The notes beneath the pieces were generated by a model. That model saw only the letters and a program-made list of their open reading frames with translations. It ran no database searches and had not been told where the DNA came from. From Flavobacteriaceae bacterium (lineage in GTDB: Bacteria > Bacteroidota > Bacteroidia > Flavobacteriales > Flavobacteriaceae), in the NCBI GenBank assembly GCA_012959395.1, contig DUDG01000014.1, positions 62,001 through 126,000 on the forward strand: a stretch of 64,000 nucleotides of DNA, given 5' to 3'. A program made the position numbers and the translations under genes. Shown in pieces: positions 37,853 to 47,487 of the stretch. Positions within the stretch are counted from its first letter, which is position 1; the number at the start of each line of letters is the position of its first letter.

Positions 37853-39370
37853 TTAGAAAGGCATATCTTCATTTTCTTTTCTATATCCCCCACTTTCAAA
37901 AGCTTGATCTGGATTAACTTTAGGACTTTCCTGATTTAATTTTGATTGATATTCAAAAGGAGTGTCAAAATTATCTAAATTTTCAAACTTTCCAAGATTA
38001 GATACAAATTTAAGTTTGATATTATTTAAACCGCCATTTCTATGCTTTGCAATAATAAATTCAGCTTGACCTGCTGAAGGAGATCTTTCTTCATCGTCCC
38101 ATTCATCTATCTTATAATACTCAGGTCTATAAATAAAAGAAACTATATCTGCATCTTGTTCAATAGCACCGGATTCTCTTAAATCTGATAAAATTGGCCT
38201 TTTACTTCCTCCCCTAGTTTCAACTGCCCTTGATAATTGAGATAAAGCAATAACAGGGATATTTAACTCTTTAGCTAAAGCTTTTAAGTTCCTAGAAATA
38301 GTAGAAATTTCCTGTTCTCGATTACCGGTTTTATTTGAACCACCCGAACTCATTAATTGAAGATAATCAATGACAATAAGTTTAATACCAAACTGAGAAG
38401 ATAATCTTCTTGCTTTAGCTCTTAAATCAAAAATTGATAAAGCTGGAGTATCGTCAATATAAAGAGGAGCATTTTCAAGGGCTGAAACTTTTACATTAAG
38501 CTGTTCCCATTCAAACTTTTCTAAATCACCTGTTCTTAACTTTTCAGATGATAAACCAGTTTCAGATGAAATTAACCTAGTAATTAATTGAATTGACGAC
38601 ATCTCTAAGGAAAAAAAAGCGACAGGTATTTTTTTGGCCACAGCCATATTTCTAGCCATAGATAATGTTAAGGCAGTTTTACCCATTCCTGGTCTTGATG
38701 CAATAATAACTAAATCACTAGGCTGCCATCCAGATGTTAACTTATCAACTTCTGAAAAACCAGAAGGCACTCCACTCAGTCCATCTTTATTTGAGATTTC
38801 TTCAATTTTTCTTTTAGCTTGAATAACTAAACTTTGAGCAGTTTCAGTTGATTTTTTAATATTTCCTTGGGTAACATCATAAAGTTTTGACTCTGCAGAA
38901 TCTAATAGACTAAAAACATCTTTAGTCTCATCATAAGAATCTTCAATTATTTCAGTAGAAATTTTGATCAAACTTCTTTGAATATATTTTTGCAATATTA
39001 TTCTAGCATGATATTCAATATGAGCTGAAGAAGAAACTTTTTGAGTTAATTGAATTAAATAGTAATCACCTCCAACCTTTTCCAATTTGCCATCTGATTT
39101 TAATTTTGCAGAAACAGTTAGTAGATCAATTGGCTCAGTATTTTCAAATAATTTAACAATACTTTTAAAAATAAATTGATGAGACTCTTTATAAAAAGCT
39201 TCAAAATGTAAAATATCTATAACAGTATCAACCCCTTTTTTATCAATCATCATCGCTCCTAAAACAACTTCTTCTAAATCAATTGCTTGAGGAGGTAGCT
39301 TGCCTCTTTCAAAAGAAACTACTTGAGGCCTTTTATTTGATCTTTCAAATGAGGGTTGTAATTTTTCCAT
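37853..39370 (-). CDS. dnaB: Replicative DNA helicase DnaB
   Basis: Hexameric helicase at the replication fork. 505 aa, no intein. N-terminal DnaB domain (about 20-130, AIDLEEVVLGAMMIDK), linker, RecA-like domain with Walker A SRPGMGKTALTL, Walker B KLIVIDYLQLM and the arginine-finger region KHRNGG. A flavobacterial tail rich in Glu and Pro follows. accA lies about 100 bases upstream on the same strand. Confidence 0.96.
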   Translation of the reverse strand: MEKLQPSFERSNKRPQVVSFERGKLPPQAIDLEEVVLGAMMIDKKGVDTVIDILHFEAFYKESHQFIFKSIVKLFENTEPIDLLTVSAKLKSDGKLEKVGGDYYLIQLTQKVSSSAHIEYHARIILQKYIQRSLIKISTEIIEDSYDETKDVFSLLDSAESKLYDVTQGNIKKSTETAQSLVIQAKRKIEEISNKDGLSGVPSGFSEVDKLTSGWQPSDLVIIASRPGMGKTALTLSMARNMAVAKKIPVAFFSLEMSSIQLITRLISSETGLSSEKLRTGDLEKFEWEQLNVKVSALENAPLYIDDTPALSIFDLRAKARRLSSQFGIKLIVIDYLQLMSSGGSNKTGNREQEISTISRNLKALAKELNIPVIALSQLSRAVETRGGSKRPILSDLRESGAIEQDADIVSFIYRPEYYKIDEWDDEERSPSAGQAEFIIAKHRNGGLNNIKLKFVSNLGKFENLDNFDTPFEYQSKLNQESPKVNPDQAFESGGYRKENEDMPF

Positions 39371-39421
39371 AAAACTAATTTATGAAAAGTAAAAAGGAAT
39401 TATTAAAAATTTTAAGATTTA

Positions 39422-39441
39422 TAACAAACAACTTTTTGTTA
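39422..39441 (-). repeat. Small inverted repeat between accA and dnaB (TAACAAA-N6-TTTGTTA)
   Basis: A 7-bp AT-rich stem with loop CAACTT, located 32 bases after the accA stop. No uninterrupted U-tract follows on the minus strand, so it is only a weak terminator candidate. Confidence 0.3.
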
Positions 39442-39472
39442 ATAAACTAAAAAAAATGTTAATATCAATGAT

Positions 39473-40426
39473 TTATGAACTGTAAACACCCATTGACGTA
39501 AACTTGTTCATTCTATCAACTATTAATTCATCAATTTTCTTAGAAGAAAGAGTTTTGAATGAATTTAAAATAGCATTTTTAACGTTATTAAAAATCTTTT
39601 CTCTATCGTTATGAGCTCCACCAAGAGGTTCTGAAATAATTTTGTCAATTAACTTATTTTTTTTCATGTCTATTGGAGTTAGTTTTAAAGCTTCAGCAGC
39701 CTTTTCTTTAAAATCCCAACTTCTCCATAAAATGGAAGAGCAAGATTCTGGAGAGATAACAGAATACCATGTATTCTCTAGCATCATAACGTGATCTCCA
39801 ATACCTATACCTAATGCTCCACCAGAAGCGCCCTCTCCAATTACAATACATATAATTTGAGTTTTTAACTGAAACATTTCTATAAGATTTCTTGCAATTG
39901 CCTCACCCTGACCTCTTTCTTCAGCTTCTAAACCTGGATAAGCTCCTGGAGTATCTATTAAGGTAACTATGGGAATATTAAATTTTTCTGCGGATTTCAT
40001 CAGCCTTAAAGCCTTTCTATAACCTTCTGGGTTAGACATTCCAAAATTTCTAAATTGTCTTGTTTTTGTATTATAACCCTTTTGTTGTCCGATAAATAAA
40101 AAAGTTTGATCATTAATTTTTCCAAAACCACCAATCATTGCCTTATCATCAGAAATATTTCTGTCACCATGAAGTTCTAAAAAAGAACCATTTGTAAGTG
40201 CTTTTATATAATCTAGAGTGTAAGGTCTTGAAGGGTGTCTAGAAAGCTGTACTCTTTGCCATGGAGAAATATTTTTATAAATCTTTTTTTTTGTTAATTC
40301 AATTTTTTCAGATAATTTTTTACAAGTTTCAGAAACATCAACATCACTCTTATCACCAATCAATTTACAGTCTCTAAGTTGATCCTCAAGTTCCTTTAAA
40401 GGTGTTTCAAAATCTAAATATTCCAT
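39473..40426 (-). CDS. accA: Acetyl-CoA carboxylase carboxyltransferase subunit alpha
   Basis: Transfers CO2 from carboxybiotin to acetyl-CoA in fatty-acid synthesis. 317 aa. Landmarks: [14 protein letters not shown] at the start, [48 protein letters not shown] and [15 protein letters not shown]. The beta subunit is not in this window. A TATCTTTG element lies 19 bases upstream. Confidence 0.96.
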   Translation of the reverse strand: MEYLDFETPLKELEDQLRDCKLIGDKSDVDVSETCKKLSEKIELTKKKIYKNISPWQRVQLSRHPSRPYTLDYIKALTNGSFLELHGDRNISDDKAMIGGFGKINDQTFLFIGQQKGYNTKTRQFRNFGMSNPEGYRKALRLMKSAEKFNIPIVTLIDTPGAYPGLEAEERGQGEAIARNLIEMFQLKTQIICIVIGEGASGGALGIGIGDHVMMLENTWYSVISPESCSSILWRSWDFKEKAAEALKLTPIDMKKNKLIDKIISEPLGGAHNDREKIFNNVKNAILNSFKTLSSKKIDELIVDRMNKFTSMGVYSS

Positions 40427-40445
40427 AAAACAAATTATTGAAAAT

Positions 40446-40453
40446 CAAAGATA
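40446..40453 (-). promoter_or_regulatory. Candidate -7 promoter element for accA
   Basis: Minus strand reads TATCTTTG, identical to the thrS element, 19 bases before the accA ATG and just after the stop of the EamA gene. No -33 TTG at good spacing. Confidence 0.4.
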
Positions 40454-40468
40454 AATAATAATTTATAA

Positions 40469-41350
40469 TCAGGTCTTTTTTTCTTTCAGCTTAAATATAC
40501 CATTAAGTAATACTGAAGTAAAAATCAATATAAATCCTAAATAAAAATCAAATGAAAGATTATTAAACTCATTTAAAAAAACAATTGCTAAAATTATTCC
40601 ATAAACAGGCTCCATGTTAATTGAAATCATAAGGGAATAAGGAGTTAAATGTTTTAATACGTCTACAGAAATAACAAAAGCATAAGCAGTACAAACAGTT
40701 GCTAGAATTAATAGCCAAAAGAAATCATCCTCACTTAATTTAAAAAATTCATTATTAAAATCATTGCTAAACAATAATAATAATGAAATTAAAAAAACAC
40801 CACCGATTAACTCATATATAGAAATTACTAGTGAAGATGCCTTATTAATCAATTTACCATTAATTAATCCAAAAAAAACACTTAATAAAACAGATATTAA
40901 CGCATAAATAATTCCCTCTATATATTGATACTGAGAGTTAAAAATAAGTGACATTCCAATCACAATAATTAAACCAAAAATAACTTCATACAAAATAATT
41001 TTTCTTTTATAAAAAAGTGGTTCTAAAATTGAAGTAATAAAAGCTCCCAGTGAAAGTATAGAAAGAGTTATTGAAACATTTGAGGCTTTTATAGCTTTAA
41101 AAAAAGTAATCCAATGTAGTGCTATAATCATTCCAGAAAATAACAATTTCAACATTAAGGATTTCGAAACAGTTATTCTTTTTTTAAAAATAAAGGCATA
41201 CAATAATAACACTATTGAAGCCAATGTCATTCTATACCAAACAAGTTCAATTGAGTCAATAGAAATTAATGATCCTAATATTGCTGTAAATCCAAAAATA
41301 AAAACAATAAAATGAAAATGAATTAAGCTTTTTATTTTATTTTTTTGCAT
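40469..41350 (-). CDS. EamA/DMT-superfamily transporter
   Basis: 293-aa inner-membrane protein with about ten transmembrane helices arranged as two EamA repeats. The second repeat begins near 145 (YIEGIIYALISVLLSVFFGL). Pro-Val-Tyr-Gly (MEPVYGIILAIVFLNEFNN) is the characteristic end of the family. The first helix begins about 15 residues in. Substrate unknown. Its 5' end overlaps the upstream LptF/G-type gene by 14 bases. Confidence 0.83.
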   Translation of the reverse strand: MQKNKIKSLIHFHFIVFIFGFTAILGSLISIDSIELVWYRMTLASIVLLLYAFIFKKRITVSKSLMLKLLFSGMIIALHWITFFKAIKASNVSITLSILSLGAFITSILEPLFYKRKIILYEVIFGLIIVIGMSLIFNSQYQYIEGIIYALISVLLSVFFGLINGKLINKASSLVISIYELIGGVFLISLLLLFSNDFNNEFFKLSEDDFFWLLILATVCTAYAFVISVDVLKHLTPYSLMISINMEPVYGIILAIVFLNEFNNLSFDFYLGFILIFTSVLLNGIFKLKEKKT

Positions 41351-42413
41351 GTCTTAAAAAATAAAAAGCTAATAAAAGAAAAACAAAATTTGGAATCCAT
41401 GCCCCTAAAAAAGGTGATAAATTAGATTTACTGACCATTACAGTAAAAAATTTATCAAAAAACACAAAAGTGAAAGCAGTAATTATTCCAAATGCTAAAT
41501 TCACTCCCATACCTTCTCTTCTTTTAAAAGATGAAGATGAAACAGCTAGTAAGGTTAAAATAAAAGTAGAAAAAGGAAGACTCCATCTCTTATGTCTAAC
41601 TAATAAGTGAGCATTAATTAAAGGAGAACCGCTTTCCTTTTCTTGTTTTATAAATTTATTAAGCTCAAAAAAGTTTTGCGTTTCTGCCATATAATTAAGA
41701 GTTGATAACTCATTTATTTTAAAGGAGAAAAGAGTATCTACTAATTTTTTAGATTCTATTATTTGATTGTCATTACTAAAACTCCTTTTAAAATAATCTG
41801 TTAATCTATAGATACTATCATTATTTACCCATCTAATGTTTCTAGCGTAAATTTTATATTTTAAAGTATTGCCTTCAAAATGCTCAAAAGAAAAATCATA
41901 AGCCATTTCCCTTGTTGGGTTGTAACTACTAACATATACAAAATCATTATCTCCAACCTGTTTATAAATCTTAGATGTTTCTCTTGATTTTTTTCCTTTC
42001 TTTAAATATTTATATTGAAATTCATTGTAATGTTTATTTTTTTCAGGAACAATAAACATACCAGAATAAAAAGCGAATAAAGCAATAACTGTGGCGCCTA
42101 ACATAAATGGTCTTAAGTATCTATTGAATGATATTCCTGAGCTTAGGATTGCTGTAACTTCAGAGTTATTAGCAATTTTAGAAGTAAACCAAATAACAGA
42201 TAAAAAAACAAAAATTGGATAGAGAGTATTTCCGAAATACCAAACAAAGTTCAAATAATAATCAACTATCTCATTTAATGGAACTTCAAACTCTTTTAGT
42301 TTATCAATTTTTTCAGAAAGATCAACCAATATTCCTATAGGAATAAATAATAATAACATTACAAAAAACGTAGTTAAATATTTTGATACAATATATTTAT
42401 CTAGAATCCGCAT
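41337..42413 (-). CDS. LptF/LptG-family permease (YjgP/YjgQ)
   Basis: Inner-membrane permease subunit for lipopolysaccharide extraction, 358 aa. Three N-terminal helices (KYLTTFFVMLLLFIPIGIL, YPIFVFLSVIWFTSK, ATVIALFAFYSGMFI), a periplasmic jellyroll domain (about 135-260), then three C-terminal helices. The start MRILDKYIVSKYLTTFF is standard. LptF and LptG cannot be separated by eye; flavobacteria usually place this one beside tgt. It follows tgt by a single base. Confidence 0.87.
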   Translation of the reverse strand: MRILDKYIVSKYLTTFFVMLLLFIPIGILVDLSEKIDKLKEFEVPLNEIVDYYLNFVWYFGNTLYPIFVFLSVIWFTSKIANNSEVTAILSSGISFNRYLRPFMLGATVIALFAFYSGMFIVPEKNKHYNEFQYKYLKKGKKSRETSKIYKQVGDNDFVYVSSYNPTREMAYDFSFEHFEGNTLKYKIYARNIRWVNNDSIYRLTDYFKRSFSNDNQIIESKKLVDTLFSFKINELSTLNYMAETQNFFELNKFIKQEKESGSPLINAHLLVRHKRWSLPFSTFILTLLAVSSSSFKRREGMGVNLAFGIITAFTFVFFDKFFTVMVSKSNLSPFLGAWIPNFVFLLLAFYFLRHAKK

Positions 42414-42414
42414 T

Positions 42415-43545
42415 TTATAATTTATTATTCATATTGTTTACCATTTTGATTTTCCATTTTGAAAAATTACCACTTATTATTTGTTTTCTTGCTTCTCTAA
42501 CTAGCCAAATATAAAATGCTAAATTATGAATTGTTGCTATTTGTCTTCCTAAAGCTTCTTTTGTTGTAAACAAATGACGTAAATAAGCTTTTGAATAATT
42601 TAAATCAACAAAACAATGATCATCTAAATCGATTACTTCAAAATTATTTTTCCATTTTTCATTTTTTATATTAATAGTTCCCATAGAAGTAAATAACATA
42701 CCATTTCTTGCGTTTCTAGATGGCATTACACAATCAAACATATCAACCCCTAGAGCTATATTTTCTAACAAATTAATAGGCGTTCCTACACCCATCAAAT
42801 ATCTAGGCTTACTTTTAGGTAAAATGTCACATACCAACTCTGTCATTGCATACATTTCTTCAGCAGGCTCACCAACAGATAAGCCACCAATTGCATTTCC
42901 TTCAGCTTCAATGCTAGAAATAAATTCAGCTGATTGAACTCTTAAATCTTTATATACACTTCCTTGTACAATTGGAAATAAAGTTTGGGAATAATCATAA
43001 ACAGATGGTGTATTATTAAATTCTTTAAAACATCTTTTAAGCCATCTATGAGTCATATGCATTGATTTTTCTGCATAATTGTATTCACAAGGATATGGAG
43101 TACATTCATCAAAAGCCATAATAATATCTGCTCCAATAGACTTTTGAATCTTTATAGCTCTTTCGGGTGAAAAAAAGTGATAAGAACCATCTATGTGAGA
43201 TTTAAACTCCACACCTTCTTCATTAATTTTCCTGTTAGCAGATAAAGAGTAGACTTGATACCCTCCACTATCAGTTAAAATAGGTCTATTCCAACTCATG
43301 AACTTATGTATGCCTCCTGCATTCTTAATAATTTCAGCTCCAGGTCTTAAAAATAAGTGGTAAGTATTTGATAAAATAATATCTGGGTTTATTTCATTTT
43401 CAAGATCTCTTTGATGAACACCTTTTACAGTGGCAGCAGTGCCTACTGGTATAAAAATAGGAGTTTCGATTACTCCATGTTCAGTCTTTATAGTTCCTGC
43501 TCTTGCCTTAGTATTTAAATCTTTAGAATCTAAATTGAAAATCAT
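42415..43545 (-). CDS. tgt: Queuine/preQ1 tRNA-guanine transglycosylase
   Basis: Exchanges G34 for a queuosine precursor in tRNAs with GUN anticodons. I choose the ATG at 43545 (376 aa). Catalytic aspartates are in LTDSGGYQV and DMFDCVMPSRNARNG. The zinc site is atypical: where most bacterial enzymes have CxCxxC before NYSRAYLxHL, this reads DDHCFVDLNYSKAYLRHL, keeping one of three cysteines, although the later His (IATIHNLAFY) remains. The fold should still be that of Tgt. Confidence 0.92.
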   Translation of the reverse strand: MIFNLDSKDLNTKARAGTIKTEHGVIETPIFIPVGTAATVKGVHQRDLENEINPDIILSNTYHLFLRPGAEIIKNAGGIHKFMSWNRPILTDSGGYQVYSLSANRKINEEGVEFKSHIDGSYHFFSPERAIKIQKSIGADIIMAFDECTPYPCEYNYAEKSMHMTHRWLKRCFKEFNNTPSVYDYSQTLFPIVQGSVYKDLRVQSAEFISSIEAEGNAIGGLSVGEPAEEMYAMTELVCDILPKSKPRYLMGVGTPINLLENIALGVDMFDCVMPSRNARNGMLFTSMGTINIKNEKWKNNFEVIDLDDHCFVDLNYSKAYLRHLFTTKEALGRQIATIHNLAFYIWLVREARKQIISGNFSKWKIKMVNNMNNKL

Positions 43546-43557
43546 ATAATAAAAACT

Positions 43558-43591
43558 CAAATATAATCATCTATTACGATTATGAATTCAA
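43558..43591 (-). promoter_or_regulatory. Candidate promoter for tgt (TTG-N23-TATATTTG)
   Basis: On the minus strand a TTG (43591-43589) is followed after 23 bases by TATATTTG (43565-43558), a perfect -7 match at the long end of allowed spacing. The ATG at 43545 lies 12 bases past the element, giving a very short leader. Confidence 0.45.
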
Positions 43592-43683
43592 TTTTAAATT
43601 GTTAACTAATAATGTATTTAATTATTAAAATTAGTTTGTAATAATTATGCATATAATTAAATTTATTGTTATTAAAATTACTA

Positions 43684-44523
43684 ATGAATTTTACATTAGA
43701 TGAATTTACTAGCCAGGTAAGAAGGGATATTTTAAGAATGGTTCACAAAGTTAATTCAGGTCACCCAGGAGGTTCATTGGGTTGTACTGAATTCTTAGTA
43801 GCACTGTATAGTACAATTATGAATCGTAAAGATGGTTTTGAAATGGATGGAATTGGGGAAGATCTATTTTTCTTGTCAAATGGTCATATATCCCCTGTCT
43901 TTTATAGTGTTTTATCGCGAATTGGCTACTTTGACGTTAAAGAGTTAAATACTTTTAGATTATTAGATTCTAGATTACAAGGACATCCTACAACCCACGA
44001 GGGACTTCCTGGTGTTAGAATTGCTTCAGGATCATTAGGGCAAGGGTTATCTGTAGCTCTTGGTGCCGCAGAAGGCAAGAAGCTTAATAATGACCCTAAT
44101 TTAATTTATACTCTTCACGGAGATGGTGAACTACAAGAAGGTCAAAACTGGGAAGCTATTATGTATGCTTCTGCAAAAAAAATAGATAATATAATCGCTA
44201 CAATTGATCTAAACGGAAAACAAATTGACGGAGCAACAGATGATGTTTTACCTATGGGTAGTATTAAACAAAAGTTTGAAGCATTTGACTGGCTAGTTGT
44301 AGAAATTGAAAAAGGGAATGATTTAAAAGAAATTTTGGAAGGAATGGAAAAAGCCAAAGCTCTTTCTGGAAAAGGAAAACCTATTTGTGTTTTACTTAAA
44401 ACTATGATGGGTAATGGAGTTGATTTTATGATGCATACTCATGCTTGGCATGGTAAAGCACCAAATGACGAACAATTAGCATCTGCTTTAGCTCAAAATA
44501 AAGAAACTTTGGGGGATTATTAA
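43684..44523 (+). CDS. Transketolase, N-terminal (TPP-binding) subunit
   Basis: Pentose-phosphate enzyme split into two genes. I take the ATG at 43684 (279 aa); the track start is a TTG in the leader. Marks of the pyrophosphate-binding domain: [37 protein letters not shown] and the thiamine motif GDGELQEGQ. The stop is 20 bases before the C-terminal subunit gene. Split transketolases are known in archaea and several bacteria, including Bacteroidota. Confidence 0.92.
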   Translation: MNFTLDEFTSQVRRDILRMVHKVNSGHPGGSLGCTEFLVALYSTIMNRKDGFEMDGIGEDLFFLSNGHISPVFYSVLSRIGYFDVKELNTFRLLDSRLQGHPTTHEGLPGVRIASGSLGQGLSVALGAAEGKKLNNDPNLIYTLHGDGELQEGQNWEAIMYASAKKIDNIIATIDLNGKQIDGATDDVLPMGSIKQKFEAFDWLVVEIEKGNDLKEILEGMEKAKALSGKGKPICVLLKTMMGNGVDFMMHTHAWHGKAPNDEQLASALAQNKETLGDY

Positions 44524-44543
44524 CTCTAAATCACTTTAACAAT

Positions 44544-45503
44544 ATGAAAACATATAATTACACTGAAAAAAAAGATACAAGAAGTGGTTTTGGAGCTGGT
44601 TTAGCAGAACTTGGAAGAAAAAATCCAAATGTAGTAGCCCTATGTGCAGACCTTGTTGGTTCATTAAAAATGAATCAATTTATTGATGAGAATCCAGAGC
44701 GTTTTTTTCAAGTAGGAATTGCAGAAGCTAACATGATGGGAATTGCTGCTGGATTAACAATTGGAGGCAAAATACCCTTTACCGGAACTTTTGCAAATTT
44801 TTCTACTGGAAGAGTTTATGATCAAATTCGTCAGTCAATTGCCTATTCAAATAAAAATGTTAAAATATGTGCTTCACATGCAGGGCTTACGCTTGGAGAA
44901 GATGGGGCTACTCATCAAATATTGGAAGATATTGGTCTTATGAAAATGCTTCCTGGTATGGTTGTTATAAATCCTTGTGATTATAACCAAACCAAAGCTG
45001 CGACCATAGCTATTGCTGATTACAAAGGACCCGTTTATTTACGTTTCGGAAGGCCTTCAGTACCAGTTTTCACACCCAAAAACCAAACCTTTGAAATAGG
45101 GAAAGCTATACAATTGCAAGAAGGAACAGACGTTACCATTATTGCTACTGGTCATTTAGTTTGGGAAGCTTTAGAAGCAGCTAAAGCTCTAAATGAAAAA
45201 GGTATTTCTGCAGATGTATTAAATATTCATACTATTAAACCGTTAGATGATAATGCCATTTTGAAATCTATAAATAAAACTGGATGTGTAGTAACTGCTG
45301 AAGAACATAATTATTTAGGTGGTTTAGGAGAAAGTGTAGCAAGAGTGTTAGTGAAAAATAATCCTGCTCCTCAAGAATTCATTGCTACCAATGACACATT
45401 TGGAGAGTCTGGTAAACCACAACAATTGATGGAAAAGTACGGACTCAATTATAAATCTATAGTAGAATCATCAATTAAAGTAATCGAAAGAAAAAATAAT
45501 TGA
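44544..45503 (+). CDS. Transketolase, C-terminal subunit
   Basis: Pyrimidine-binding and C-terminal domains of the split transketolase, 319 aa. [26 protein letters not shown] carries the conserved Glu that activates thiamine. [18 protein letters not shown] and the C-terminal [17 protein letters not shown] follow. Works with the product of the preceding gene. Its stop overlaps the TTG start of the next gene (TTGA). Confidence 0.92.
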   Translation: MKTYNYTEKKDTRSGFGAGLAELGRKNPNVVALCADLVGSLKMNQFIDENPERFFQVGIAEANMMGIAAGLTIGGKIPFTGTFANFSTGRVYDQIRQSIAYSNKNVKICASHAGLTLGEDGATHQILEDIGLMKMLPGMVVINPCDYNQTKAATIAIADYKGPVYLRFGRPSVPVFTPKNQTFEIGKAIQLQEGTDVTIIATGHLVWEALEAAKALNEKGISADVLNIHTIKPLDDNAILKSINKTGCVVTAEEHNYLGGLGESVARVLVKNNPAPQEFIATNDTFGESGKPQQLMEKYGLNYKSIVESSIKVIERKNN

Positions 45504-46120
45504 AAAAAATTACTTATTTATTTTTCTTTATCACACTAAATATATATTCTCAATTTGAATATGGAATAAAAGGTGGAATAAATTTTAATGGTAATCTAAA
45601 TGTCGCTTTAGAGATAGAATCTTTAGATTTAGGATTTCCAACAAATAATTATGAATCAAGAAATGGCGAACATTTTGGTTTATTTTTTAAAATTAATTTT
45701 AATAAATTTTATTTAAGGCCTGAAATTAATTATACAAGAATCAAAAATAGTTATGATTTATTTTTAGTGCCTAAACGTGATGTTGTTACTGATTTTAATG
45801 AAACAAAAATTGATGTTCCTGTACTAATAGGATATAAACCATTTAAATATTTAAATATTTTTGCAGGTCCGAGATTTGAATATAATAAAAAAGTAAAAGA
45901 TCTTAATAATTTGAGTATTAGTGATCTAAATACTGATTTTCAAATAGGTCTTCAATATGGTGTAGGAGTGAAATTCTATAAATTTGAATTAGATTTGAGA
46001 GTTGAAAGAGGGTTTGAAAAAAATGAAATAAATTACTTGAAAGATGCCATAGGATCCAAAAATCAATATATTACTTCAATTGGTAAAATTTACCTGTTAG
46101 CCTTATCATTTTATTTGTAG
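45500..46120 (+). CDS. Outer-membrane beta-barrel protein (TTG start)
   Basis: 206 aa with a signal peptide ([17 protein letters not shown]) and alternating aromatic strands: [61 protein letters not shown]. It ends in a short strand (LLALSFYL), as for Bacteroidota OMP_b-brl (PorT-like) barrels of about eight strands. The start TTG overlaps the transketolase stop, the only option that keeps the signal peptide. Function unknown. Confidence 0.8.
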   Translation: MKKITYLFFFITLNIYSQFEYGIKGGINFNGNLNVALEIESLDLGFPTNNYESRNGEHFGLFFKINFNKFYLRPEINYTRIKNSYDLFLVPKRDVVTDFNETKIDVPVLIGYKPFKYLNIFAGPRFEYNKKVKDLNNLSISDLNTDFQIGLQYGVGVKFYKFELDLRVERGFEKNEINYLKDAIGSKNQYITSIGKIYLLALSFYL

Positions 46121-46124
46121 AAAA

Positions 46125-47024
46125 CTATTCGTTATCGTTATCTAGATAATCAGGAATACCATCTCCATCTGTGTCATCCACTACACCATCACCATCTGCA
46201 TCATACTCATCAATAGTAAGTACCCCATCACCATCATCATCTGCATCTCTATAATTAGGGAGATTATCTTCATCAGTATCATCATTACTAAAAATATGAT
46301 CTCCATTTAAATCTTCATCGATAGAATTGATTCCATCATGATCATGATCAGTAGAATTATACGTAGTTAAATTAATTTGAAAAATTAATGGAGAATAAGC
46401 AGGGATAGAAATAGTTGAGTTATTATAATAACCTAAAGCAGAAGGCATAATAGTCATTCCTATTCCATAATTACTTAATAAGTAAGTGCCATCATTATTA
46501 GTAGAAATATCACCTCTTTTAAGCAAGGCCGTAAATTCTTTAAATCCTCTAACAGTAGTTGTGTTATCTAGCCAAGTAGGGTTTTTTCTATTATCAAAAG
46601 TAGTGTTACCTAGTGTCATACCCTTATATGCCACAAAAACAGAATCAGCAACAGTCGGACTATCCCCATTTCCTTCTCTGTTAATGATATAATACATATT
46701 ATGTGAAATCATTTCATTATTATCATCCTCTATATCTATACTTAGAATTGACACTTGATCAAATAAAGAAATCTTATCATTATTATCTCCAGAAATTGTA
46801 TCAATCAATAACTCAACAGTATTATTACTAGATAAATTTTCGAAATCTTTATAATTGTAAAAATGTGTCTGAAGAAACTCAACAATAGAATCATTCTCTA
46901 AAACATATTGAGGACCAATATCATTAGAAGGGATTTCTTCAATTGACGAACTATCTTTGGAACATGAATATATAACCAAAATTAAAAAGAAATTATAAAA
47001 AATAAATTTGAAAGAATTTCTCAT
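46125..47024 (-). CDS. FKBP-type prolyl isomerase-like lipoprotein with Asp-rich calcium-binding tail
   Basis: 299 aa. Lipobox VIYSC near residue 21. A middle region (about 130-220) has the FKBP layout: DSVFVAYKGMTLGNTTFDNR, VRGFKEFTALLKRG, YGIGMTIMPSALGYYNNS, IPAYSPLIFQINL. The C-terminal 70 residues hold repeated DxDxDG units (DHDHDGI, DADDDGDGV, DADGDGVVDDTDGDGIPD), resembling thrombospondin type 3 calcium repeats. Probably a surface or periplasmic lipoprotein stabilised by calcium. Isomerase activity is inferred from family only. Confidence 0.82.
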   Translation of the reverse strand: MRNSFKFIFYNFFLILVIYSCSKDSSSIEEIPSNDIGPQYVLENDSIVEFLQTHFYNYKDFENLSSNNTVELLIDTISGDNNDKISLFDQVSILSIDIEDDNNEMISHNMYYIINREGNGDSPTVADSVFVAYKGMTLGNTTFDNRKNPTWLDNTTTVRGFKEFTALLKRGDISTNNDGTYLLSNYGIGMTIMPSALGYYNNSTISIPAYSPLIFQINLTTYNSTDHDHDGINSIDEDLNGDHIFSNDDTDEDNLPNYRDADDDGDGVLTIDEYDADGDGVVDDTDGDGIPDYLDNDNE

Positions 47025-47061
47025 AAATTAAATAAATATGGCGCAAGATACAATTTTCTTA

Positions 47062-47069
47062 TATTTTTG
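47062..47069 (+). promoter_or_regulatory. Candidate -7 promoter element for the S4 gene
   Basis: TATTTTTG matches TAnnTTTG, 28 bases before the ATG at 47098 in the divergent spacer with the FKBP gene. No -33 TTG. Confidence 0.35.
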
Positions 47070-47097
47070 ATCTAATTAATATGTATATAATTATAAA

Positions 47098-47457
47098 ATG
47101 AGAATCGATAAATATTTATGGTATACTAGAATATATAAATCAAGGACTCTTGCTAGTAACGCTTGTAAAAAGGGGCATGTTAAAATTGATTCTAAATCTT
47201 TAAAACCATCAAGTGAAGTTTATCCAAACATGACCTTTGTTGTTAAAAAAAATCAAATTTTAAATCAATTTAAAATAATTGATTTACCATTATCTAGAGT
47301 TGGTGCTAAAATAGTTGAAATCTATATAGTCAATTTAACTCCCAAAACTGAATTAGAAAAAAAAGAAATTATTCAAAACAATAAAAATAATTTTAGATTC
47401 AAAGGAAAACCAAGCAAAAAAGAAAGAAGGGATATACAAGATTATTTAAATGAATAA
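47098..47457 (+). CDS. S4-domain RNA-binding protein (HslR-like)
   Basis: 119 aa. The S4 fold fills the N-terminal half: MRIDKYLWYTRIYKSRTLASNACKKGHVKID. A basic tail (KFKGKPSKKERRDIQDYLNE-like) follows, as in HslR/Hsp15, which binds free 50S subunits carrying stalled nascent chains. That role is by homology. Followed 30 bases later by a phosphoribosyltransferase gene, a pairing seen in flavobacteria. Confidence 0.85.
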   Translation: MRIDKYLWYTRIYKSRTLASNACKKGHVKIDSKSLKPSSEVYPNMTFVVKKNQILNQFKIIDLPLSRVGAKIVEIYIVNLTPKTELEKKEIIQNNKNNFRFKGKPSKKERRDIQDYLNE

Positions 47458-47487
47458 CTATCTTTATATGATATAAAAAAATGAATA

